A program made the position numbers and the translations under genes. Under the pieces are notes generated by a model. It saw only the letters and a list, made by a program, of their open reading frames with translations. It made no database searches and was not told the origin of the DNA. Positions 54,693 to 63,888 of a stretch of DNA of 64,000 bases are shown here, one piece after another; the first letter of the stretch is position 1; the number at the start of each line of letters is the position of its first letter. Source of the stretch: Deltaproteobacteria bacterium (lineage in GTDB: Bacteria; Desulfobacterota; GWC2-55-46); contig JACOUO010000011.1 in assembly GCA_016177845.1 (NCBI GenBank), forward strand, positions 576,326 to 640,325, read 5' to 3'.

Positions 54693-54980
54693 TTACAGAT
54701 TTATAAGCTCTATCTCGTGGCCGATGACCTCGGCTGTATGCATGCCTTCTATGAAGTCAACGACCTTATCAACTACCGAGTTTACGAATGCCTTGTCGTT
54801 TCCTATGGCGCAGAACCCTATTTCTGACCTTTGCCACAGGTCGTTTTCCCCGACTTCGGCAATCGATACATTAAAACGGTTCTTTACCTTTTCAATCATG
54901 CTCTTGATAACCATCCTCTTGCCTTTGAGGGACTGGTTATCATGGATCAGCAAGCTCATCCTGCAGACGCCTACTACCAT
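54693..54980 (-). CDS. DUF503 family protein (YlxP-like)
   Basis: A 95-residue protein of a small conserved family found between infB and rbfA: MVVGVCRMSLLIHDNQSLKGKRMVIKSMIEKVKNRFNVSIAEVGENDLWQRSEIGFCAIGND. The role is unproven; the location suggests ribosome or translation work. The frame opens to 55031, but relatives begin with MVVGV, so the ATG at 54980 is chosen despite a poor Shine-Dalgarno. Confidence 0.88.
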   Translation of the reverse strand: MVVGVCRMSLLIHDNQSLKGKRMVIKSMIEKVKNRFNVSIAEVGENDLWQRSEIGFCAIGNDKAFVNSVVDKVVDFIEGMHTAEVIGHEIELINL

Positions 54981-55045
54981 AATTTTATAATTCAGGCACG
55001 AAAACCGATGATTCAAACCACCGAATTTCACGCGCCGGTTCAGGT

Positions 55046-57481
55046 TTAAAGTTTTGCGGCCTCTTCCTTAAGGAGATAAAACTCAAGGACATCTCCGACT
55101 TTGATGTCGCTGTAGCCGTCGATAGTAAGACCGCACTCATAGCCGGTTGCGACCTCTTTCACATCATCCTTGAACCTCTTAAGGGTCGAGAGCTTGCCGT
55201 CGTAAATAACGACATTATCTCTTACAAGGCGCACCTTGGCGTTCCTTACCACCTTGCCGTCAGTTACAAAACAGCCTGCGACATTGCCGACCTTTGTAAT
55301 CCTGATGACATCCCTTATCTCTGCCCTGCCGAGCGCCTCTTCATGGACAACAGGCGCAAGCATGCCTTCCATGGCAGACCTTATCTCGTCAACAAGGTTG
55401 TATATGATGGTATAGAGCCTTAAGTCTACATTCTCTTTTTCAGCTAAAGCCTGCGCCTTTTGCTCAGGCCTTACATTAAATCCTATGACAATGGCCTCTG
55501 AAGCGGCGGCGAGCATTACGTCGCCTTCATTGATGCCGCCTACGGCGCTGTGGATTATCTTTATCTTGATGGCCTCTGTAGAAAGTTTTCCGAGGGTTTC
55601 CTTAACAGCTTCGATCGAGCCCTGAACATCGGCCTTGATTACAAGGTTCAGTTCCTTTACCTCACCCTTATTTATCTTGTCATAAAGGTCGTTAAGGCTT
55701 ACCTTTGCTGTCTTCATCCTCTCTTTTTCGAGGCTCTTCTTCTGTCTGATTGTGGCTATCTGCTTTGCGGTGGCTTCGTCTTTTACTACGGCGAATGTCT
55801 CACCTGCCAGAGGAACGCCTGAGAGCCCAAGTATCTCGATTGGCATTGAAGGGCCTGCTTCATTGATCCTCTTGCCCCAATCGCTTATCATCGCCCTTAT
55901 CCTGCCGTAACTTGTCCCTGTCACAATGGCATCCCCGACGCTCAATGTGCCGTCCTGAATAAGAACGGTCGATACTGGGCCGCGGCCCTTGTCGAGCTTC
56001 GCCTCTACAACGACTCCCCTTGCGGGTGATGTCGGGTTGGCCTTAAGCTCAAGCACCTCTGACTGCAGGAGTATCATCTCAAGGAGTTCCTTGATGTTGA
56101 TGCCCTTCTTGGCTGAGACCTCAATAAAAATGGTCTCTCCGCCCCATTCCTCTGAGACGAGGCCGAACTGGGTAAGCTCCTGCTTAATCCTGCTCGGGTC
56201 GGCCTGCGGGAGGTCTATTTTATTGATGGCAACGATAATCGGGACATTGGCCGCCTTGGCGTGGTTGATGGCCTCTATTGTCTGAGGCATTACACCGTCA
56301 TCAGCGGCTACGACGAGGACTACTATATCTGTGGCCTTGGCGCCCCTTGCCCTCATGGCTGTAAATGCCTCGTGGCCGGGTGTGTCAAGGAAGGTTACAT
56401 CGCCTTTGTCAAGGTGGACATGGTATGCGCCTATGTGCTGCGTGATGCCGCCTGCCTCGCCCCTGACGACATTGGTCTTTCTGATGGCGTCAAGCAAAGA
56501 GGTTTTGCCATGGTCAACATGGCCCATGACTGTTACAACAGGCGCGCGGTGCGTAAGCTCACCTGTTGCCTCGCTGCCTTCGGCGCCGGGTTCCATGAGC
56601 GATTCTTCCAACACTGCAACGCTTTCAACTTCGTACTCATATTCCTGGGCAATAAGGGATACCGCATCAATATCAATAAGCTGATTGACGGTAGCCATAA
56701 TGCCTAAGCCCATAAGCTTTTTAATTATCTCGCTCGCCTTTACGCCAAGCTTCTGGGAAAGGTCGGCAACACTTATGGCGTCAACGATCCTAATGACCCT
56801 TTTTGCGGCCTTGGGAACGGTAATCTCGGTCTTTTTCATTGCCCTTGGCTGCTGCGCTGCGGCCTGTGCCGCGGCCTTCCTCTGGGCCTCTTTTGACTGG
56901 AATTTGTCTTTTTTGCCGGGACGCTTGGGAGCAAAGAACTTCTTAAGCTCCGGTTCCTTCTCGAATACTTTTTCTTTCTTTACGGTTGCGGCGGCTGCTT
57001 CGGGTTTTTCCTCAACAGCGACCGGCGGAACTACTGTGACTTCCTTTGCTTCTTCAGCCTCTTCTATTTTAAGTTCCGCAAGTATTTCCTGTGCGGATTT
57101 CTCTTTTACTTTTTTGGGAGTAGTCTTTTTGGGAGCTTCCTTCCTCTCTTCAACCTTTCCTTTGATAAGGGGCTTTCTGAGCGGCGGTTTTGCTGCCTCT
57201 TCCTTTTTCTCAACAGCCGGTTTTACCTCGGCCTTTATCTCCGGAGCTTTGACTTCAACCTTAGGCTGAGCCTCGGCTGCGGGCTGAGTTATCACCGGAG
57301 CTTCCTCGGCCTTGGCTGCGGCAGGTACAACAGGCTGGACAGGCTCCTCCACCGGAACAGGTTTTGGCGCAGACCTCCTCCTGATAACGGATGGTTTAAT
57401 CCTTTTTTCTTCAACTTCTTTAGTCTGTTTTTCTTTTTCTTTCTCTGTCATCTTTTTTAAATTCCCTGCCTTAACGGGCAC
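55046..57481 (-). CDS. infB: Translation initiation factor IF-2
   Basis: An 811-residue GTPase that places initiator tRNA on the 30S subunit. A long, low-complexity Lys/Glu/Ala/Pro N-terminal region (about 1-215) is followed by an IF2-N domain (about 228-280). G1 is GHVDHGKT (320-327), then [16 protein letters not shown] and NKIDLPQAD. The C-terminal fMet-tRNA-binding domains end the protein. Starts GTG 57481 (AAGG five bases upstream) and ATG 57451 are both possible. Confidence 0.97.
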   Translation of the reverse strand: MPVKAGNLKKMTEKEKEKQTKEVEEKRIKPSVIRRRSAPKPVPVEEPVQPVVPAAAKAEEAPVITQPAAEAQPKVEVKAPEIKAEVKPAVEKKEEAAKPPLRKPLIKGKVEERKEAPKKTTPKKVKEKSAQEILAELKIEEAEEAKEVTVVPPVAVEEKPEAAAATVKKEKVFEKEPELKKFFAPKRPGKKDKFQSKEAQRKAAAQAAAQQPRAMKKTEITVPKAAKRVIRIVDAISVADLSQKLGVKASEIIKKLMGLGIMATVNQLIDIDAVSLIAQEYEYEVESVAVLEESLMEPGAEGSEATGELTHRAPVVTVMGHVDHGKTSLLDAIRKTNVVRGEAGGITQHIGAYHVHLDKGDVTFLDTPGHEAFTAMRARGAKATDIVVLVVAADDGVMPQTIEAINHAKAANVPIIVAINKIDLPQADPSRIKQELTQFGLVSEEWGGETIFIEVSAKKGINIKELLEMILLQSEVLELKANPTSPARGVVVEAKLDKGRGPVSTVLIQDGTLSVGDAIVTGTSYGRIRAMISDWGKRINEAGPSMPIEILGLSGVPLAGETFAVVKDEATAKQIATIRQKKSLEKERMKTAKVSLNDLYDKINKGEVKELNLVIKADVQGSIEAVKETLGKLSTEAIKIKIIHSAVGGINEGDVMLAAASEAIVIGFNVRPEQKAQALAEKENVDLRLYTIIYNLVDEIRSAMEGMLAPVVHEEALGRAEIRDVIRITKVGNVAGCFVTDGKVVRNAKVRLVRDNVVIYDGKLSTLKRFKDDVKEVATGYECGLTIDGYSDIKVGDVLEFYLLKEEAAKL

Positions 57482-57578
57482 ACGGCCCTTCGTTGTTATT
57501 TATATCATTTAATTTTACATGTTTTTATGCTTCCCGTATATTTTTTTCATAAAAATTCCGTCTTAAGCCCGGCGGCCA

Positions 57579-57830
57579 TTAATTTTCCTTTATTTTTACC
57601 CAAAGCCCCTGTTCATCAGGCAGTTCTATCTTTGTTTTCAAGGCCCTTGAAAAGAGGTCTTTTCTTTTGTAGGCTTCTTTCAGGCACTTCTCATTTTTAC
57701 AGATGTAAGCGCCTCTTCCCGGCAAGCTGCCTTTTAAATCAGCTTCAAGCACCCCATTTTTTGAAACAAGCCTTACAAGTTCCTTTTTTTCCCTTACCTG
57801 CCTGCAGCCAAGACATGTCCTCTCAGGCAT
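57579..57830 (-). CDS. ylxR: YlxR family (DUF448) nucleic-acid-binding protein
   Basis: An 83-residue protein with the family signature PERTCLGCRQVREKKELVRLV and PGRGAYICKNEKCLKEAYKRK. YlxR proteins bind RNA and are encoded between nusA and infB. The ATG overlaps the last base of nusA. Confidence 0.92.
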   Translation of the reverse strand: MPERTCLGCRQVREKKELVRLVSKNGVLEADLKGSLPGRGAYICKNEKCLKEAYKRKDLFSRALKTKIELPDEQGLWVKIKEN

Positions 57831-59143
57831 TAAGCGTTCCCTGAGCTCTCTTTAACCGCGGTAAGGATTGCCTCGATCTCCTCTTCGCTGACAGCTTCAA
57901 TCTGCTCAAGCTCCTCCCTTGTGATGCGCTGGAGCCTTTCAATGCTCGGGTACCCGGCTTCAACAAGGGCGCTTGCGGCATCGGATGAGATTTTAAGGGT
58001 CTCCTCAAGGCGGCTTGCCGCTGCCTTTGCCTCAGCCCTCTCCTTCTCTTCCCTTGCGTCCGCAGCTTCCACTTCCTTCCTCAAGGCCTCTTCAGGCGAG
58101 AACGCCTTCTTTCCGCCCTGCGACTCAGATTCTGTCCTGATGTCTATCTTCCAACCCGTAAGCTTGGCGGCGAGCCTGACATTCTGGCCCTTTTTGCCGA
58201 TGGCAAGAGAAAGCTGGTCATCAGGCACGATGACCTCCATTGCATGCGAGCCGTCATCAACAATGACTTTCGCTATCTGCGCGGGTGAGAGCGTATTTTT
58301 TACATACACGGCAGGGTCGTCAGACCAATGCACGATATCTATCTTTTCGCCCTTGAGTTCCTGGACAACTGCCTGTACCCTTGAGCCCTTTACTCCGACG
58401 CAGGCCCCGACAGGGTCGACATCAGAGTTATTTGACATGACGGCAATCTTCGCGCGGTCGCCCGGCTCCCTTGCTGCGCCTTTTATCTCAACAATGCCTT
58501 CGTATATTTCAGGGACTTCCATCTGGAAGAGCTTTATAAGGAAACCGGGATGCGTCCTTGACATGACTATCTGCGGGCCCTTGGACTCTGTCCTGACCTC
58601 AAGCACAAGTCCCCTTATCCTTTCGCCCTGCCTGTAGCCTTCCCTTCTTACCTGCTCTTTTTTAGGAAGTATCGCCTCGGCCCTGCCAAGGTCAACAATA
58701 ATGTCGCCCTTCTCAAACCTCTGTACGATGCCTGTAATTATCTCGCCCCTTTTGGAGCTGTATTCGCTGAATATTATGTTCCTTTCAGCTTCCCTTACCT
58801 TCTGGATGATGATCTGCTTCGCGGTCTGGGCGTCAATGCGGCCAAACTCCTTTGAATCAAGCTTTACTCCAAGGCTGTCGCCAAGGGCGACCTCCGGGTC
58901 AAGCTCCTTTGCGGCCTCAAGGGATATGTCAAGGTCCGGGTCAACGACTTCTTCGACGACCGTCTTGAAAAGGAAGAGCTCTATCTCGCCTGCTTCCTCC
59001 TGATAATGCGCTTCAATAAGCTTATTCTGGCCAAACCGCTTTTCAGCGGCTTTAAGCAAGGCAGACTCAAGGGCCTCAATAAGAATGTTCTTATCTATTC
59101 CCTTGTCCTTGCCAACCTGTTCAATAATATGTGAGAGATTCAC
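57830..59143 (-). CDS. nusA: Transcription termination/antitermination factor NusA
   Basis: A 437-residue protein: an N-terminal polymerase-binding domain with NLSHIIEQVGKDKGIDKNILIEALESALLKAAEKRFG; an S1 domain with GEIITGIVQRFEKGDIIVDLGRAEAILPKKEQ; two KH domains (GDRAKIAVMSNNSDVDPVGACVGVKGSRVQAVVQEL, DDQLSLAIGKKGQNVRLAAKLTGWKIDI); and a short helix-hairpin-helix-like C-terminus (LVEAGYPSIERLQRITREELEQI). It modulates pausing and termination, and may act on the hairpin in its own operon leader. Confidence 0.97.
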   Translation of the reverse strand: MNLSHIIEQVGKDKGIDKNILIEALESALLKAAEKRFGQNKLIEAHYQEEAGEIELFLFKTVVEEVVDPDLDISLEAAKELDPEVALGDSLGVKLDSKEFGRIDAQTAKQIIIQKVREAERNIIFSEYSSKRGEIITGIVQRFEKGDIIVDLGRAEAILPKKEQVRREGYRQGERIRGLVLEVRTESKGPQIVMSRTHPGFLIKLFQMEVPEIYEGIVEIKGAAREPGDRAKIAVMSNNSDVDPVGACVGVKGSRVQAVVQELKGEKIDIVHWSDDPAVYVKNTLSPAQIAKVIVDDGSHAMEVIVPDDQLSLAIGKKGQNVRLAAKLTGWKIDIRTESESQGGKKAFSPEEALRKEVEAADAREEKERAEAKAAASRLEETLKISSDAASALVEAGYPSIERLQRITREELEQIEAVSEEEIEAILTAVKESSGNA

Positions 59144-59213
59144 CGATTCAATCCTCCGGCTAAAAAATATCTTTTTTGATTTTATTTGTTATTCGAATGC
59201 CCTATGGGGCTGA

Positions 59214-59678
59214 CTAAAACTCTATTTCCAATTTTGCCTTATCGATATTTGAAAGGGGTATGCGGAACTTCTTTCCGTCAAAATCAGTAACAAGCACCTC
59301 ATGGTCCTCGACCCCGTCTATTACTGCCTTGAAGTTCTTCCTGCCCTCTATAGGGGCCTTGGCCTTTATCTTTGCTTTCTTTCCCTGAAACCTGATAAAA
59401 TCCTGTTCCTTGATGAGAGGCCTGTCAAGGCCGGGGGAAGAGACCTCAAGGACATAGCTCTGAGGTATCGGGTCTTCCACATCCAATACAGTGGAAAGCT
59501 CCCTGCTTAAGTCGCTGCAATCATTGAGCGTGACGCCGCCCTGCTTATCGATAAATATACGAAGTATTCTCTTGCCGTGCTCTGTGGTATATGTGACATC
59601 AACAAGCTCAAGCCCCAGGCTTTGGGCAACAGGCTCAGCCAGCGTTTTTATCTTGTCTTCCAAACCCTCTAATTTCAA
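59214..59678 (-). CDS. rimP: Ribosome maturation factor RimP
   Basis: A 154-residue two-domain 30S assembly factor: VAQSLGLELVDVTYTTEHGKRILRIFIDKQGGVTLNDCSDLSRELSTVLDVEDPIPQSYVLEVSSPGLDRPL in the N-domain and a C-terminal SH3-like barrel. It is first gene of the minus-strand rimP-nusA-ylxR-infB series, behind a leader with a terminator-like hairpin. Confidence 0.95.
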   Translation of the reverse strand: MKLEGLEDKIKTLAEPVAQSLGLELVDVTYTTEHGKRILRIFIDKQGGVTLNDCSDLSRELSTVLDVEDPIPQSYVLEVSSPGLDRPLIKEQDFIRFQGKKAKIKAKAPIEGRKNFKAVIDGVEDHEVLVTDFDGKKFRIPLSNIDKAKLEIEF

Positions 59679-59778
59679 ATGGAACTCCGCACCGGAATTT
59701 AAAGAAAAAACAAAAATACCCGGAACGCAAACCCGCCCCGGCGAGGAGTTTTTTAGATTCCCCTACCCCCAAACAAAA

Positions 59779-59800
59779 AAAGTGAGCCAGTGCCCACTTT
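59779..59800 (-). terminator. Terminator-like hairpin (attenuator) in the rimP-nusA leader
   Basis: Nine-base arms (59779-59787 and 59792-59800, one G-U wobble) with a four-base loop are followed on the minus strand by a seven-T run. No minus-strand gene lies upstream, since the next gene (60052) is on the plus strand. The element is therefore in the operon's own leader, about 100 bp before rimP. Confidence 0.65.
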
Positions 59801-59829
59801 CTTTAATCTAAGAGGCTTTTATTGAATAT

Positions 59830-59866
59830 AATTTAACACACATACATTGCCATTGCAAGTGTTAAA
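59830..59866 (-). promoter_or_regulatory. Candidate rimP promoter within an inverted repeat
   Basis: On the minus strand TTGCAA (59858-59853), 17 bases and TAAATT (59835-59830). An eight-base perfect inverted repeat, TTTAACAC (59832-59839) and GTGTTAAA (59859-59866), brackets the promoter and could be an operator. Confidence 0.4.
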
Positions 59867-59948
59867 TAGGGCTTTTTCTATAAATTATTTAGATTTTTTG
59901 CGCCATTTCATTAAGCAAATCGCCCATATCCGCCTGCTTAAAAACAGC

Positions 59949-59977
59949 TTGTTAAAATGGAAATGCTCTGGTATACT
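59949..59977 (+). promoter_or_regulatory. Promoter for the BON-repeat gene
   Basis: TTGTTA (59949-59954), a 17-base spacer and TATACT (59972-59977) lie about 75 bp before the ATG at 60052. With the rimP elements this accounts for the 373-bp divergent gap (59679-60051). Confidence 0.55.
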
Positions 59978-60051
59978 CCGAATACTATTCTTTTTTATTT
60001 ATGCATTTCCCTGATGATTCATTCCGGTCTTAACGATGAACAAACTAAATT

Positions 60052-60735
60052 ATGGAAATGATACCAAAAGACCCCATAAAAGCGCTTAAGGCAGCTCTCA
60101 CCGAGTACGCGCGCATTGACCTCAATGCGACACACCTCCACTGCGAGATGGTAAATAATTCCATTCTCATCGACGGGACAGTTGAAAAGATCTCACAAAA
60201 GAAAAGGGCTCTTTTCCATGCCATGGGCCTAAGCGGAGTAGCCGGGGTCATAGACAGGCTCAAGGTAAAGCCGTCAATGCACATGAGCGATGCGGAAATA
60301 AAGAACCATGTATACGACGCCTTTGAGTCCGAACAGGCGCTTAAGGAATTCAATCTCGGGGTTGAAGTAAAAGACGGCATCGTAGATATAGAAGGCAAGG
60401 TATTCTCACTTAGCCATAAAAGGCTAGCCGGTGCGCTGGCGTGGTGGGTCCCCGGCTCCCTTGATGTCATAAACAGCATCGAGGTAGTCCCTCCCGAAGA
60501 GGACCGGGACGATGAAGTAACGGATGCCATAAAGCAGATACTTGAGAAGGACAGGCTTGTTGACGCAAGCTCAATAAGGGTAAACACGGTTAACTGGGTT
60601 GTTACCCTTGAAGGCGTGACAGGAAGCGAAGAGGAGAAGGAAGCGGCGGAAGACGACGCATGGTACACCTGGGGCGTAAACGAAGTCATCAACATGATAA
60701 ATGTCGAGCCGGGAACCATCCACGAACTCCCTTAA
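60052..60735 (+). CDS. Cytoplasmic protein with three BON repeats
   Basis: A 227-residue protein made of three BON-like units (about 5-72, 78-148, 154-222). Each has a helix, then a strand-turn-strand such as VKDGIVDIEGKVFSLSHKRLAGALAWWVPGSLDVINSIEVVPPEE. BON domains usually bind phospholipid or support envelope proteins, but here there is no signal peptide or lipobox. It stands alone with its own promoter. The function is unknown. Confidence 0.75.
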   Translation: MEMIPKDPIKALKAALTEYARIDLNATHLHCEMVNNSILIDGTVEKISQKKRALFHAMGLSGVAGVIDRLKVKPSMHMSDAEIKNHVYDAFESEQALKEFNLGVEVKDGIVDIEGKVFSLSHKRLAGALAWWVPGSLDVINSIEVVPPEEDRDDEVTDAIKQILEKDRLVDASSIRVNTVNWVVTLEGVTGSEEEKEAAEDDAWYTWGVNEVINMINVEPGTIHELP

Positions 60736-60818
60736 CTCTTACCCGCCTGCGTCCGATATAATAATATCAAAATACATCTTTCAAATAAAATCAGCTTCAG
60801 GAGGCGTGCGTTTCTCAA

Positions 60819-61670
60819 ATGAGTAAGATCAAGATCACCGATGTTGACCCAAAGATAATGGCACAGAACGGACTGTGGGGAGAAGGATGTTACGGAAGCG
60901 ATTGCCACTCAATATGCTGCGAATACGGCTGCGATGTAGATTTAGCTACCCTCAAGCTTATCTACAAACACAAGGACCTCATCGAGCCTCTCATCAAGGC
61001 AAAGGTTGAGGACTGTTTCGCTACAAAGCTGAAGATCGATGATGACTACATCGGAGGGGCTTACAGAGAGACCGCCACAAGGGAAAAGGACAAGACCTGC
61101 GCATTCCGCCTCCATGACCAGAAAGGCTGCTCCCTCTTCTACCTATGGGCCGTGAAAAAACTGCCCAAGAAAATCGTCCCGACAATCTGCAGAGTCTATC
61201 CCGTCACATGGCACAGAGGCAGGCTGTTCATAGACACTCCCTTGCGAAAAGAATGCAAGTGCAAGGAGATAGTTCCGAAGGGAACGAAGGTGCCTTCACT
61301 TTTTGATACACAGAAGAAAGAAATTATGGCATTATTTGACATACAGGATAACAGTTTCACAAAAACAGAAAAAAAGGTGGAAAATATGGCGACGAAAAAA
61401 GTTTCTGTAAAGGCAGCAGCAAAACCTAAAGCAGCGGCAAAAAAGACAACAGTAAAGGCAGCCGCAAAGCCGAAGGCAGCAGTAAAGAAGACTGCAGCAA
61501 AGCCAGCGACAACAGCCAAGGCAGCAACAGCCAAGAAGACAACCGCAAAAGCAGCCCCGAAGAAAGCAGCCGTAAAAAAGACTGCCGCCGCAAAACCTGC
61601 CGCAAAGAAAGCAGCCCCGAAGAAAACCGCGGCAAAGCCCAAAGCAGCAGCAGCCAAAAAGACCAAGTAA
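60819..61670 (+). CDS. Cysteine-cluster (YkgJ-like) protein with histone-H1-like Lys/Ala tail
   Basis: A 283-residue protein of two unlike parts. Residues 1-189 carry a Cys-cluster domain (Cys24, 29, 33, 34, 38, 66, 94, 104, 124, 146, 148; GCYGSDCHSICCEYGC and CRVYPVTWHRG), similar to YkgJ/DUF3109-type proteins thought to bind Zn or Fe-S. Residues 190-283 are almost only Ala, Lys, Pro, Thr and Val in KAAAKPKA-type repeats, like histone H1 or bacterial H1-like DNA-binding tails. An ATG at 61386 (residue 190) has AGGTGG five bases upstream, so the tail may also be made as a separate 94-residue protein. An intact terminator follows. Confidence 0.75.
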   Translation: MSKIKITDVDPKIMAQNGLWGEGCYGSDCHSICCEYGCDVDLATLKLIYKHKDLIEPLIKAKVEDCFATKLKIDDDYIGGAYRETATREKDKTCAFRLHDQKGCSLFYLWAVKKLPKKIVPTICRVYPVTWHRGRLFIDTPLRKECKCKEIVPKGTKVPSLFDTQKKEIMALFDIQDNSFTKTEKKVENMATKKVSVKAAAKPKAAAKKTTVKAAAKPKAAVKKTAAKPATTAKAATAKKTTAKAAPKKAAVKKTAAAKPAAKKAAPKKTAAKPKAAAAKKTK

Positions 61671-61684
61671 ACAACTCGAAACTA

Positions 61685-61712
61685 AAAAGCCCCGCAGGAC
61701 TGCGGGGCTTTT
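61685..61712. terminator. Bidirectional terminator
   Basis: Twelve-base arms (61685-61696 and 61701-61712) with a four-base loop, A-run before and T-run after. It lies 14 bp past the H1-like gene and 24 bp past the convergent cyclophilin gene. Confidence 0.92.
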
Positions 61713-61735
61713 TTATTTTATCTGTTCAAGGTCTG

Positions 61736-62317
61736 TTACTCTACAATCCTTATCTTCATCTCTATTCTTTCGTTCGGCAGGTCCCTCTGGTTTCTCGGTG
61801 AGTTTACGATCTTATCAGCCACTTCCATTCCCTTTACAACTTCACCGAATACTGTGTACTGCCCGTCAAGGAAGGGAGAGTCCTTTACGACGATAAAGAA
61901 CTGTGAGCCTGCGCTGTCAGGGTGCTGCGACCTCGCCATCGAGAGGATGCCGCGCCTGTGCGGGATATCGTTGAACTCAGCCTTTACATTATGGCCCGGG
62001 CCGCCCATGCCGTATGTTGACTTGTCAGGCCCCTTTGTGTTCGGGTCTCCGCCCTGTATCATAAAGCCGGGAATGACCCTGTGGAAGATAGTCCCGTCAT
62101 AGAAACCCTGCTTCGAGAGATTTACAAAATTCTCTACATGCTTCGGGGCCTCATCAGGGAAGAACTTAATCTCGATCTCTCCGAACTTTGTTTCAATTAC
62201 CGCTCTCTTTTCTTTCTGGTCCATTTTCTTTGCTCCTAACGCAAGTGAATTTTTTGGGATGATTATCGCAAGCATCGCGATGAATAACGACAAGCAAGCC
62301 AGTTTGATGATTTTCAA
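61736..62317 (-). CDS. Exported cyclophilin-type peptidyl-prolyl isomerase
   Basis: A 193-residue protein with an N-terminal signal or anchor (about IIKLACLSLFIAMLAIIIP) and a cyclophilin domain: IETKFGEIEIKFFPDEAPKHVENFVNLSKQGFYDGTIFHRVIPGFMIQGGDP, HRRGILSMARSQHPDSAGSQFFIVV (catalytic Arg and the QFF motif) and DGQYTVFGEVVKGMEV. It would fold exported proteins. GGAGG lies eight bases before a TTG at 62317, which is preferred to the GTG at 62326. Confidence 0.9.
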   Translation of the reverse strand: MKIIKLACLSLFIAMLAIIIPKNSLALGAKKMDQKEKRAVIETKFGEIEIKFFPDEAPKHVENFVNLSKQGFYDGTIFHRVIPGFMIQGGDPNTKGPDKSTYGMGGPGHNVKAEFNDIPHRRGILSMARSQHPDSAGSQFFIVVKDSPFLDGQYTVFGEVVKGMEVADKIVNSPRNQRDLPNERIEMKIRIVE

Positions 62318-62400
62318 TCCAACCACCTCCGCTACTTTATTTAAAATTTTTGAATCGGTAAATACTACCCCTATAGTATGCCGTTGTCAACCATTATCGG

Positions 62401-63888
62401 CTATTTTTTCTTTCCTTTGAGCCATTTCCGTATATGCTCCAGAGCCTGTTTTCTGTTATTGATAATTCCTGTCTCAACACCTCTGGATACCTCGCTTAAT
62501 ATCTCGCCTACAAGCCTGCCAGGCAGTATCCCGAAGGTCTCCATAATATCATCTCCGCCAATGAGCGGCCTGGGTTTTTCCTTGATATAAACCTCATAAT
62601 AAAAACGCATCAGGCCAAGGACAATTTTATATAGCTCTTCATCTTCGCCTCCCCTTGTTGCCCTTGCGTCAGCCAGGGCAAGGCACAGAAGGTCAAGCCC
62701 TGCCTCCCCTCCGACAGCCCTGAAAAAATGGCTCTTCGCCCTGAAGCTCGGCTGAGCAAGAACAGCGAACATAAAGACCCTGTGGTGGTTCTTTATGAGA
62801 TTGGCAAGCTCGTTTATCACCCTCCTGCTGAACTTAAGCCTGGTAAGGACTTCAACTATATGCCTGCTTCCCTCAAAGTCATGCCCGATAAACCGAAGCC
62901 TGCCTTGCTCGCGGCTTATGGCATACGGCTTTCCAAAGTCATGAAAAAAAGCGGCCATTTTAAAGAACGCCTCTTTTTTAATCGAGCCCTCGAACCCGCT
63001 GAAATGGGTCTTTAGATTTTCCGAAAGCTGCGGGAAAGTTTTTTCTGATATGTTTGAAAGGAGTTTCTCCGCTTCCTCAAGGGTATTTAAAGTATGGGAC
63101 AGCAGATTATAACCGTCAACATCCGCCCAGTCATTTATCTCGGGCAGTATTACTTTGACGATGCCTGTATCATAAAGCCTCTTTAAGCTTGTGCCGGTAT
63201 TGGGGGATGAGAACATGAGCACGGTCTCTTCCCTCACTCTTTCGGCAGATGTCCCTGAGACAAGTTCTGATTTTGCCTTTATAAGCTCAAGGGTCTCTTC
63301 CTCGATTTCAAGCCCGTATTGCTGGGAGAGCCTTATCGCCCTTAAGCACCTCAACGGGTCCTCATCAAAAGCATCTTTTGATGCAGCCCTCAGCAGGTTC
63401 TCCGCGGAATCCTGAAAGCCCCCGCAAGGGTCGATTATCTCCGGCTCGCCTTCAAAGAGCTGCACCACCTCAACACCCATCGCGTTCATGGTAAAATCCC
63501 TTGCCTTCAGGTCATAATAAATATCATCTGATTTGACAGGAGAGAAGTCCAGCATGTATTCCGTTGAATCGGATTTTACGACGACCCTGCATGAAAGGGT
63601 CTCTTTATCAAGGAGGAATGAGCTGCCTTTAAGCCTATCGGCAACCTTCGCAGAAAACGCCTCGACATCCCCGCCTACCGCGAAATCATAATCAGGTATG
63701 ACCTCTCTGGACAGGGCAATATTCCTCAATACGCCGCCTACAAGATAAGCTCTTACACCTTCCCTGCGGACAAGGGAAAATATCTCCTTGAGCACAGGGT
63801 CGTGCTTCAGGGCTGAAAGCCTGACCCTGAAATTAGAAAGGGCCGATTCTAATCGGCCCTGCTCTGTCATATCTTTTGGTTCGCTCAC
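62401..63888 (-). CDS. CCA-adding/poly(A) polymerase family nucleotidyltransferase with HD domain
   Basis: A 495-residue class II nucleotidyltransferase. The head domain has VRAYLVGGVLRNIALSREVIPDYDFAVGGD with the catalytic Asp pair, and DFTMNAMGVEV. Neck/body segments include DEDPLRCLRAIRLSQQYGLEIEEETLELIKAKSELVSGTSAERVREE. A C-terminal HD domain has KMAAFFHDFGKPYA. It adds CCA to tRNA 3' ends or is a poly(A) polymerase; CCA addition is more likely as I see no other candidate here. The GTG at 63888 has GGAG five bases upstream and overlaps the preceding stop (GTGA). Confidence 0.88.
   Translation of the reverse strand: MSEPKDMTEQGRLESALSNFRVRLSALKHDPVLKEIFSLVRREGVRAYLVGGVLRNIALSREVIPDYDFAVGGDVEAFSAKVADRLKGSSFLLDKETLSCRVVVKSDSTEYMLDFSPVKSDDIYYDLKARDFTMNAMGVEVVQLFEGEPEIIDPCGGFQDSAENLLRAASKDAFDEDPLRCLRAIRLSQQYGLEIEEETLELIKAKSELVSGTSAERVREETVLMFSSPNTGTSLKRLYDTGIVKVILPEINDWADVDGYNLLSHTLNTLEEAEKLLSNISEKTFPQLSENLKTHFSGFEGSIKKEAFFKMAAFFHDFGKPYAISREQGRLRFIGHDFEGSRHIVEVLTRLKFSRRVINELANLIKNHHRVFMFAVLAQPSFRAKSHFFRAVGGEAGLDLLCLALADARATRGGEDEELYKIVLGLMRFYYEVYIKEKPRPLIGGDDIMETFGILPGRLVGEILSEVSRGVETGIINNRKQALEHIRKWLKGKKK

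Noticed and set aside
56685-57269. Long open frame opposite the infB N-terminal region
   Set aside because: It mirrors the low-complexity Lys/Ala/Glu coding of infB and has no recognisable protein features or ribosome-binding site.
60052-60719. Long minus-strand frame opposite the BON gene
   Set aside because: The plus-strand frame has clear BON repeats, a promoter and a good start; the opposite frame is Ser-rich without family features.
61400-61660. Regular repeats that could look like a CRISPR or tandem-repeat array
   Set aside because: The periodicity is that of Lys/Ala-rich codons in a frame-conserved protein; there are no uniform spacers.
61196-61674. Open frames opposite the Lys/Ala-rich tail
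   Set aside because: They are Ala/Phe/Val or Leu/Ser-rich shadows of the repetitive tail, not plausible membrane proteins with a family match.
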